Positions 55,872 to 64,000 of a stretch of DNA of 64,000 nucleotides are shown piece after piece (position 1 is the stretch's first letter; each line of letters begins with the position of its first letter). A program made the translations under genes and the position numbers. The notes under the pieces are model-generated. The model was not told the origin of the DNA and did not search any database. It saw only the letters and a program-made list of their open reading frames with translations. The stretch covers positions 1 through 64,000 of the forward strand of contig NZ_PYMA01000002.1 of NCBI RefSeq assembly GCF_003026495.1, in the 5' to 3' direction. Origin of the DNA: Photobacterium sanctipauli (GTDB lineage: Bacteria; Pseudomonadota; Gammaproteobacteria; Enterobacterales; Vibrionaceae).

Positions 55872-57725
55872 TCACTTTTCGATATTGATACAGTTTATAC
55901 AGAACGCATATTGCCCTTTTGGATCATCAAAGTTACCAAGGGCGGTTAGGTCTGTTACAACTTGTTGTGTAACTGGTTGCAATGACTTTGGAATATCTCC
56001 AAGTATAGCAGAGGCGATAAAGGCACGGGCCTCAGAGGTAAACTGCTGCATGAACATCTCTGCGGTGCTCAGCGGCTCGGCCATCCAGCGCAGTTCATAG
56101 CTGTCTAGCTGGGCAAGTTCAACGGCGGCGTTGACAGCATCGTCAAAATCCCCCAATTCGTCGACCAGGCCAAGCTTAAGTGCATCTTTACCTGTCCATA
56201 CCCGGCCTTGGGCAATGCTGTCAGCTTGCTCTAGAGACATATTGCGGTATTCGCTCACCAAGCCGATAAAGCGTTGGTAGCCGTGCTCAATACCAAGCTG
56301 GAACACTTGGGCAACCCCTTCGGGCAGCTCGCGAGTGACACCGACACCCGAGAACGGGGTGGTGCCCACGCCGTCGCTGTAGATGCCCATTTTCTCCAAG
56401 CCTTTTTCAAAGGTGGTTAAAATCGCAAAGATACCGATGGAGCCAGTGATGGTGGTTGGCTGGGCCAAGATGCGATCTGCACTGGATGAAATCCAGTAAC
56501 CGCCCGATGCCGCAAGGCTCGACATTGATACAACGACAGGCTTGCCGGCATGTTTTAGGGCGTCAACCTCATTGCGGATAACTTCTGAGGCAAATGCACT
56601 GCCGCCCGGGCTGTCGACACGCAGGATCACCGATTTCACTTTGTCGTCTAGGCGGGCTTCGCGAAGCAGGGCGGCGGTTGAGTCTCCGCTAACCGTGCCT
56701 TTGCGCTGGCCGCCGTCGACGATAGCACCGCTAGCCACAACCACGGCAACTTGGTTTTCGCTTGGCAGATCGGTACTGATAACCGTTGGCTGGTAATCGT
56801 AGTAGCTAATCTGGTTGAAGCTACTTTCGCCGTTGCTACCAAACTCGTCAATTAATTGCTTGCGCAGGGCTGGGCGGGTGATCAATTCGTCAACCAAGCC
56901 GAGTTTTAGGCTGAGCTCGGCAAAATCGCCGTTTACCGCTTTTAGTTGCTCGATAAAGCTCTCTAGCTCTGGGGTGAGCACCGATGCATCGATTTGGCGG
57001 TTTGCTGCCACGTCAGAGGTATAGCCTTGCCATAACTGATTTAGCCAAACGGTATTGGCTTCTCGGGCTTCGTCAGACATACCGTCGAGGGTGTACGGCT
57101 CAACAAACGACTTGTAGGTGCCGACACGGAAAACATGGGTATTCACATCCAGCTTTTCTAGCAAGCTCTTGTAGTACAGGCTGTAGCTGCCGTAACCCGT
57201 TAGCAGTACTCCGCCATCCGGTGACATGAAGACCTTATCGGCAAACGTCGATAGGTAATATTGGCTTTGCTTGTAGTTATCGCCGATGGCATAAACGGGT
57301 TTGCCCGCCTGCTTGAACTCTTCGATTGCTTTGGCGATATAGCGCATCTTGGTCAGGTTTGTTTCAGCCATTCCCCTCAGGTTCAATACCAATCCGGTAA
57401 TGCGGTTATCGGTTGATGCCGCTCGAATGGTATCAACGATATCAAACAAGACATTTTCTTTAACTTGTGGTTGGCCGAGAGCGTTGCTGGTGATGGCGTC
57501 GACAGGGCTTACGAAGTTTCGCTGCTCAACAATTGGACCGCTTAGGTCTAGAACCAAGGCTGCTTCATCAGGTACAACCGGCTCTTCACCACTTTGCGTG
57601 AAGGCAAAGATTAGTACACCCACGATCAGAAGGAAGATCAGGTTAATAATTAGCTGGCGGGTAAAGCTAATCAGCTTCCAGATCCCACGGAACAGTTTGG
57701 CTATTCCTTTAAATATCACTTTCAT
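55872..57725 (-). CDS. sppA: Signal peptide peptidase SppA (protease IV), 67K type
   Basis: SppA is a membrane-bound tandem serine protease that degrades cleaved signal peptides on the periplasmic side. The 617-residue protein has an N-terminal membrane anchor (about residues 25-45, LIINLIFLLIVGVLIFAF). The first protease-like half carries the general base Lys in VGTYKSFVEPYTLDGMSDEAREANTVWL, and the second half carries the nucleophile in SLAASGGYWIS, about 200 residues downstream as in E. coli. Its length equals the E. coli protein. Confidence 0.96.
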   Translation of the reverse strand: MKVIFKGIAKLFRGIWKLISFTRQLIINLIFLLIVGVLIFAFTQSGEEPVVPDEAALVLDLSGPIVEQRNFVSPVDAITSNALGQPQVKENVLFDIVDTIRAASTDNRITGLVLNLRGMAETNLTKMRYIAKAIEEFKQAGKPVYAIGDNYKQSQYYLSTFADKVFMSPDGGVLLTGYGSYSLYYKSLLEKLDVNTHVFRVGTYKSFVEPYTLDGMSDEAREANTVWLNQLWQGYTSDVAANRQIDASVLTPELESFIEQLKAVNGDFAELSLKLGLVDELITRPALRKQLIDEFGSNGESSFNQISYYDYQPTVISTDLPSENQVAVVVASGAIVDGGQRKGTVSGDSTAALLREARLDDKVKSVILRVDSPGGSAFASEVIRNEVDALKHAGKPVVVSMSSLAASGGYWISSSADRILAQPTTITGSIGIFAILTTFEKGLEKMGIYSDGVGTTPFSGVGVTRELPEGVAQVFQLGIEHGYQRFIGLVSEYRNMSLEQADSIAQGRVWTGKDALKLGLVDELGDFDDAVNAAVELAQLDSYELRWMAEPLSTAEMFMQQFTSEARAFIASAILGDIPKSLQPVTQQVVTDLTALGNFDDPKGQYAFCINCINIEK

Positions 57726-57918
57726 GAAAGTTCCTGATTATGTGTTCGGTATTATTTCTATCCTAACTTAGTAAACAAGGAATTACAGTAATAAATCGAT
57801 TGACCAAGGTGTAGGCCGGGGACTTTTGCGGTTAGCCTATCAAGAATAAGCAACGTGAAAATAATGGCCAAAGGTTAGATCCAAATCAAACTGGTGTTAA
57901 TTTTATGTAAACAAGTGT

Positions 57919-59992
<2,074 letters not shown>

Positions 59993-59998
59993 GCGATC

Positions 59999-60102
59999 GG
60001 TTCTATGGTTCTAAAGTCACCTTGTGAAAGCATTGCTAAGCAAGGCTAGTCTATTAGAACCATAGAACCATAGAACCATAGAACCATAGAACCATAGAAC
60101 CA
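59999..60102. repeat. 8-bp tandem array TAGAACCA x6 with an inverted partner
   Basis: Six perfect contiguous copies of TAGAACCA occupy 60055-60102. Some 40 bp before them, GGTTCTATGGTTCTAA (59999-60014) is the exact inverted complement of 60054-60069, so a 16-bp hairpin can form. It lies between the fadH stop (7 bp away) and ydjA (about 90 bp away). Copy number could vary by slippage. Confidence 0.9.
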
Positions 60103-60191
60103 TTAGTAATATCCCACTATTTCTCAGTGGATTTGCTCCGCAAGAATTATGCTATCGTCGGTATAGGACAAAATTTCATTATGAGGTAGTT

Positions 60192-60743
60192 ATGGATGCA
60201 CTCACCCTATTGCTTAATCGACGTTCGTTACCCAAGCTCGTTGCCCCTGCGCCGGAAGGCGAGGCATTAGAGGCGATTTTCCAAGCGGGTTTACGCGCAC
60301 CGGATCACGCCGGTTTAACCCCTTGGCGTTTTATCGTATCCCAAGGCGAAGAAGGGTTAGGCAAGCTGTCCGATATCTTGGTGGAGGCGGCCAAAGCCGA
60401 TGGTGCCGATGAGGCCGTTATCGAAAAGGCCGCGAAATCGCCTTTTCGGGCACCCATGGTGATCACCGTGGTGGCCAAAGTCACCGAGCACGAGAAAGTG
60501 CCGACTATCGAGCAGCACTTATCAGCGGGGTGTGCGACGCAAGCTATGCAGATGGCAGCGGTAGCCCAAGGTTTTTCTGGCTTTTGGCGTACCGGCAAAT
60601 GGGCCTACCACCCGATGGTACGCGAGGCACTTGGGGTACAAGGTGATGATCTTATTGTTGGCTTCCTTTACATCGGTAGTGCAGGTTGCCGCGATGCGAA
60701 GGCGCCAGCCAGGGATTTAACCCAGTTTGTTGAATACCTCTAA
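60192..60743 (+). CDS. ydjA: NAD(P)H nitroreductase YdjA
   Basis: A 183-residue flavin nitroreductase, the minimal size of the YdjA type. Matching blocks are MDALTLLLNRRS (FMN-binding Arg pair), GLRAPDHAGLTPWRF, KSPFRAPMVITVVAK, and LSAGCATQAMQMAAVAQGFSGFWRTG. The physiological substrate is unknown. The order ydjA-selD-topB is conserved with E. coli. Confidence 0.93.
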   Translation: MDALTLLLNRRSLPKLVAPAPEGEALEAIFQAGLRAPDHAGLTPWRFIVSQGEEGLGKLSDILVEAAKADGADEAVIEKAAKSPFRAPMVITVVAKVTEHEKVPTIEQHLSAGCATQAMQMAAVAQGFSGFWRTGKWAYHPMVREALGVQGDDLIVGFLYIGSAGCRDAKAPARDLTQFVEYL

Positions 60744-60770
60744 GCGCTATTGGCGGTAAAGTTAACCATC

Positions 60771-60798
60771 AGGGGAAGCTAAAATGCTTCCCCTTTTT
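60771..60798 (+). terminator. Terminator of ydjA
   Basis: AGGGGAAGC (60771-60779) and GCTTCCCCT (60786-60794) form a perfect 9-bp stem with a 6-nt loop followed by TTTT. Confidence 0.88.
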
Positions 60799-60871
60799 GA
60801 TCCAGAATGATGACACTGCCAGATCGCAGGAGTAGAATCCTCGCTCTTGTAAAAATTTTTCGGAGCGTGTC

Positions 60872-61912
60872 ATGGAAAATGTTCGTCTAACTCAATACAG
60901 CCACGGAGCAGGGTGTGGTTGTAAAATTTCTCCTCAAGTACTTGATACTATTCTTCGATCGCAGCTCGCTCCATTCGCGGATCCAAACCTGCTAGTTGGT
61001 AACGAAAGTAAAGATGATGCCGCGGTTTACGATCTTGGCAATGGTACTGCGGTTGTGAGTACTACCGATTTCTTCATGCCTATCGTTGATAACCCTTATG
61101 ATTTTGGTCGCATTGCCGCCACTAACGCTATCAGCGATATCTACGCGATGGGTGGTAAGCCAATCATGGCCATTGCGATTTTAGGCTGGCCGGTCAATGT
61201 GTTGGCGCCGGAAATTGCCCAGCAGGTGATTGAAGGTGGCCGTGCGGTGTGCCGTGAAGCGGGTATTTCTCTGGCTGGCGGCCACTCTATTGACGCCCCT
61301 GAGCCTATTTTTGGCTTGGCGGTAACCGGTATTGTGGATACCGACCGCGTGAAGCGCAACAACCAAGCAGAAGCGGGTTGCAAACTGTACCTGACCAAGC
61401 CGTTGGGTATTGGTGTGCTGACCACCGCTGAGAAAAAGTCCAAGCTAAAAGAAGAGCACCAAAACCTTGCTCGTGATTGGATGTGCGCATTGAACAAGCC
61501 AGGCGTGGATTTTGCCGATGTGGCTGGTGTTAAGGCCATGACCGACGTAACCGGCTTCGGCTTGATGGGCCACCTTAACGAGATTTGTGAAGGTAGCGGC
61601 TTGAAGGCTACTATCCAGTTTGATCAGGTCCCGCATTTACCAGGTGTTTTTGATTACATTGCAGAAGGCTGTGTACCGGGTGGCACAGGGCGTAACTTTG
61701 ACAGTTACGGCCACCGCCTAGGTGAAATGACTGAGCAGCAAAAAGCGCTATTGTGTGATCCGCAAACGTCGGGTGGTTTGTTGTTGGCGGTTACCCCAGA
61801 TGCCGAGCAGGAAGTACAGGACGTGGCTAAGAAGCATGGCATCACCTTGAATGCGATCGGTGAGCTTACCAAAGCAGCCGATGATCAAGCTGTACTGATT
61901 GAGATTTGCTAA
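60872..61912 (+). CDS. selD: Selenide, water dikinase (selenophosphate synthetase)
   Basis: SelD makes selenophosphate from selenide and ATP, the selenium donor for selenocysteine and selenouridine. The 346-residue protein has the catalytic [14 protein letters not shown] motif with Cys (not selenocysteine) near residue 17 and Lys20. Mg-ATP ligands lie in [10 protein letters not shown] and TTDFFMPIV, followed by [18 protein letters not shown] and a C-terminal [12 protein letters not shown] block. The selU start is 2 nt past the stop. Confidence 0.97.
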   Translation: MENVRLTQYSHGAGCGCKISPQVLDTILRSQLAPFADPNLLVGNESKDDAAVYDLGNGTAVVSTTDFFMPIVDNPYDFGRIAATNAISDIYAMGGKPIMAIAILGWPVNVLAPEIAQQVIEGGRAVCREAGISLAGGHSIDAPEPIFGLAVTGIVDTDRVKRNNQAEAGCKLYLTKPLGIGVLTTAEKKSKLKEEHQNLARDWMCALNKPGVDFADVAGVKAMTDVTGFGLMGHLNEICEGSGLKATIQFDQVPHLPGVFDYIAEGCVPGGTGRNFDSYGHRLGEMTEQQKALLCDPQTSGGLLLAVTPDAEQEVQDVAKKHGITLNAIGELTKAADDQAVLIEIC

Positions 61913-61914
61913 TT

Positions 61915-63009
61915 ATGTCACGCCCAAACTGTGAAGATTTCCAGCAGCTGTTTGTTAATGATACGCCGTTGATGGATATGCGTGCCCCGATTGAATTTGC
62001 TCAGGGTGCGTTTCCAACCTCGGATAACCGACCGCTAATGCAAGATGATGAGCGAGAGGCGGTTGGCACCTGCTACAAGGAGCAAGGCCAGCAGGCAGCG
62101 ATTGCCTTGGGGCATGAATTGGTTAATGGTGAGGTGAAAGCCCAGCGCGTTGCCCAATGGAAGGCGTTTTGTGAAGCAAACCCTAACGGCTACCTGTACT
62201 GTTTCCGTGGCGGGTTGCGTTCGCGTATTACCCAGCAGTGGTTGCAAGAAGCCGGCATTGACTACCCAATGGTTGTGGGGGGGTACAAAGCCCTGCGCCG
62301 CTACCTTATCGATACCATTGATGCTGTGGCAGCCAAGCCGATGACCTTGATTGGTGGCAATACCGGTTGCGGCAAAACTATCATGGTCAACGAAGTCGAC
62401 AATGCCATCGACTTGGAAGGTGCGGCAAACCACCGGGGATCGTCGTTCGGGCGTTATGTCACCCCGCAGCGCACCCAGATCGATTTTGAGAATGTGCTGG
62501 CTGTGGCGATGTTGAAAAAGCAGGCGGCAGGCCACGATCACCTTGTCTTCGAAGATGAAGGCAAGATCATCGGTTCGGTTAGCGTACCCTTGTCGATCAA
62601 CCAAGCAATGCAGCAAGCGCCAATTGCCATTGTCGATGATCCGCTGGACGTACGCCTTGAGCGCTTGCTTGATGACTATGTCGTGCGCATGCAGCGCGAT
62701 TTTGTCGCTCAATATGGCGAAGAAGACGGTTGGCAAAAGTTTGCGGAGTACCTTGAAAGAGGGATGTTCAGCATTCGCAAGCGCCTGGGTTTCCAGCGCT
62801 ACGAAGAACTATTGCTCGTTCAGCAAAACGCGGTAAAAGCGATGCAATCGTCCGGCTCGCTTGAGCGCCATTATGATTGGCTAAGCTTGTTGCTTGAGCA
62901 GTACTACGATCCAATGTACACCTACCAGTTGGGCAAGAAAGCCGATCGCATCGTGTTCCGTGGTGAATACGATGAGGTCAAAGCGTGGCTGGCTGAAAAC
63001 GCGCGCTAA
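61915..63009 (+). CDS. selU: tRNA 2-selenouridine synthase
   Basis: SelU (YbbB/MnmH) replaces the sulphur of 2-thiouridine at tRNA position 34 by selenium, through a geranylated intermediate, using selenophosphate. The 364-residue protein has an N-terminal rhodanese domain with the catalytic Cys in YLYCFRGGLRSR (near residue 95) and a P-loop GGNTGCGKTIM near residue 148. The ATG follows the selD stop directly, so SelD product and user are co-expressed. A TTG three codons upstream is not needed. Confidence 0.95.
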   Translation: MSRPNCEDFQQLFVNDTPLMDMRAPIEFAQGAFPTSDNRPLMQDDEREAVGTCYKEQGQQAAIALGHELVNGEVKAQRVAQWKAFCEANPNGYLYCFRGGLRSRITQQWLQEAGIDYPMVVGGYKALRRYLIDTIDAVAAKPMTLIGGNTGCGKTIMVNEVDNAIDLEGAANHRGSSFGRYVTPQRTQIDFENVLAVAMLKKQAAGHDHLVFEDEGKIIGSVSVPLSINQAMQQAPIAIVDDPLDVRLERLLDDYVVRMQRDFVAQYGEEDGWQKFAEYLERGMFSIRKRLGFQRYEELLLVQQNAVKAMQSSGSLERHYDWLSLLLEQYYDPMYTYQLGKKADRIVFRGEYDEVKAWLAENAR

Positions 63010-63018
63010 CTGCAATTT

Positions 63019-63049
63019 TAGCGGTGCGGGTATCGAGCCTTCACCGCTA
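63019..63049 (+). terminator. Possible weak terminator of selD-selU
   Basis: TAGCGGTG (63019-63026) and CACCGCTA (63042-63049) form a perfect 8-bp stem with a 15-nt loop, followed by TCAATTTTATT. It lies 10 nt after the selU stop. Confidence 0.45.
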
Positions 63050-63227
63050 TCAATTTTATTGCTGTCAGTCTTTCCACAATGATTCTTTGCGCAACTCAAA
63101 CGCTACTCTCGAAACTTTTCCCTTCGATTTTAAACTGTATCTATATCCAGTATTTCTTGTTCTGATGGCTGTTTTCTCATATAGTTCAAAGTAATGAAAC
63201 CCTACTAAGAACAATTGCTCCAGTCCC

Positions 63228-64000
63228 ATGACGCGTCTTTATATTGCAGAAAAACCCAGCCTTGGCCGTGCGATAGCGGCTGTATTGCCTCGCCCTCATA
63301 AGAGCCAAAATGGCTATATCGAGTTGGGGAATGGCGATATTGTCACTTGGTGTATCGGCCACTTGTTAGAGCAGGTTGAGCCGGATGCCTATGACGAGAA
63401 ATACAAGAAATGGAACATGGCCGATCTGCCGATTGTGCCGGAGCAGTGGCAACTATCTCCGCGTAAGTCAGCCAAGCAGCAGTTGGCGGTTGTCCGTAAA
63501 CTCTGCAAGCAAGCGACCGAGGTGGTGCATGCGGGCGACCCTGATCGCGAAGGGCAACTGCTGGTGGACGAGGTGATTGATTACGTCAAGCTTGCCCAAG
63601 GCAAGAAAGCCAATATGCAGCGCTTGCTGATTTCCGACCTGAATCCGGCAGCGGTTAAGCGCGCGTTGGGCAAAATGCGCAGCAACCGCGACTTTATTCC
63701 GTTGTCAGTCTCGGCGTTGGCGCGCTCGCGGGCGGATTGGCTTTACGGCATGAACATGACCCGCGCCTATACCCTATTGGGGCAAAAAGGGGGCTACCGC
63801 GGCGTTCTGTCGGTTGGCCGAGTCCAAACACCGGTGCTGGGGTTGGTGACGCGCCGCGATGATGAAATTGCCAATTTCGTTCCCAAGCCCTTTTTTGAGC
63901 TGTTCGCGTTGATCCCTTATCAGGACATGACTATCCGTGCCCGCTGGAAGCCGAGCGAAGCCTGCCAGCCATGGATGGACGAAGAAGGAAGGGTGCTTAA
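63228..64000 (+). CDS. topB: DNA topoisomerase III, 3'-truncated by window edge
   Basis: TopB is a type IA topoisomerase that decatenates single-stranded crossings during replication and recombination. The first 257 codons are in the window. The N-terminal Toprim domain shows [24 protein letters not shown] and [16 protein letters not shown] with the metal-binding DxDxE-type acids. [20 protein letters not shown] and the [14 protein letters not shown] motif follow. The catalytic Tyr (about residue 328 in E. coli) lies beyond the edge. The frame is intact to position 64000. The ATG at 63228 matches the family start. Confidence 0.96.
   Translation, partial: MTRLYIAEKPSLGRAIAAVLPRPHKSQNGYIELGNGDIVTWCIGHLLEQVEPDAYDEKYKKWNMADLPIVPEQWQLSPRKSAKQQLAVVRKLCKQATEVVHAGDPDREGQLLVDEVIDYVKLAQGKKANMQRLLISDLNPAAVKRALGKMRSNRDFIPLSVSALARSRADWLYGMNMTRAYTLLGQKGGYRGVLSVGRVQTPVLGLVTRRDDEIANFVPKPFFELFALIPYQDMTIRARWKPSEACQPWMDEEGRVL

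Overview
The window is a 64 kb stretch of gammaproteobacterial chromosome, most consistent with Vibrionaceae and probably Photobacterium or a close relative. This rests on gene content and order: tig-clpP-clpX-lon-hupB-ppiD-comEA, a FadR of 283 residues with the insertion seen in vibrios, a 529-residue NhaB, a rhombosortase and a Tim44-domain protein. It is an inference from remembered families, not a database result. Most of the window is ordinary core chromosome, and no CRISPR array, insertion sequence, integrase or rRNA was seen.

Layout. 1-2650: an AT-rich end of a surface-polysaccharide locus with two tandem CDP-glycerol-type glycerophosphotransferase paralogues (the first cut by the window edge), running into galU, where base composition changes abruptly. 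3.6-5.2 kb: folD behind a perfect PurR-type palindrome, then tRNA-Arg(UCU) and a possible 54-codon gene. 5.7-14.8 kb: the proteostasis block tig, clpP, clpX, lon (with a sigma32 promoter), hupB, ppiD, comEA. 14.9-21.4 kb: head-to-head rrtA/tapT, then an AbiE-like two-gene toxin-antitoxin module with its own promoter and palindrome, then alaA-yfbR-dgt. 22-28.2 kb: an overlapping menaquinone operon menF-D-H-C-E that lacks menB. 28.3-34 kb: a TetR regulator and an LplT-PlsC fusion protein, a tandem TM2 protein, a Tim44-domain protein and two cysteine-cluster proteins. 34-40 kb: ahpC/ahpF behind OxyR-like repeats, dusC, a nucleotide-sugar-type oxidoreductase, a SEC-C protein, a Nudix hydrolase and dsbB. 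40.4-48.4 kb: nhaB/fadR and the spoVR-yeaH-prkA stress module. 48.9-58 kb: a VOC protein, yeaD, gapA, msrB, a DUF2989 lipoprotein, yeaC, a GST, ansA and sppA. 58-64 kb: fadH with a textbook FadR operator, ydjA, selD-selU and the start of topB.

How the parts fit together. fadR and one of its likely targets (fadH) both lie in the window. Quality-control proteases, chaperones and HU form the usual stress-linked block. AhpC/AhpF, MsrB and DsbB serve thiol and peroxide balance. SelD supplies selenophosphate to SelU, which is encoded 2 nt downstream. The most accessory-looking element is the AbiE-like pair at 16.15-17.97 kb. Its regulator joins a possible PD-(D/E)XK-like N-terminal half to a winged helix, and a perfect palindrome covers its predicted transcription start. 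Other points for follow-up are the missing menB, the galU composition break, the LplT-PlsC fusion lacking an acyl-ACP synthetase, and several small repeat families between genes.
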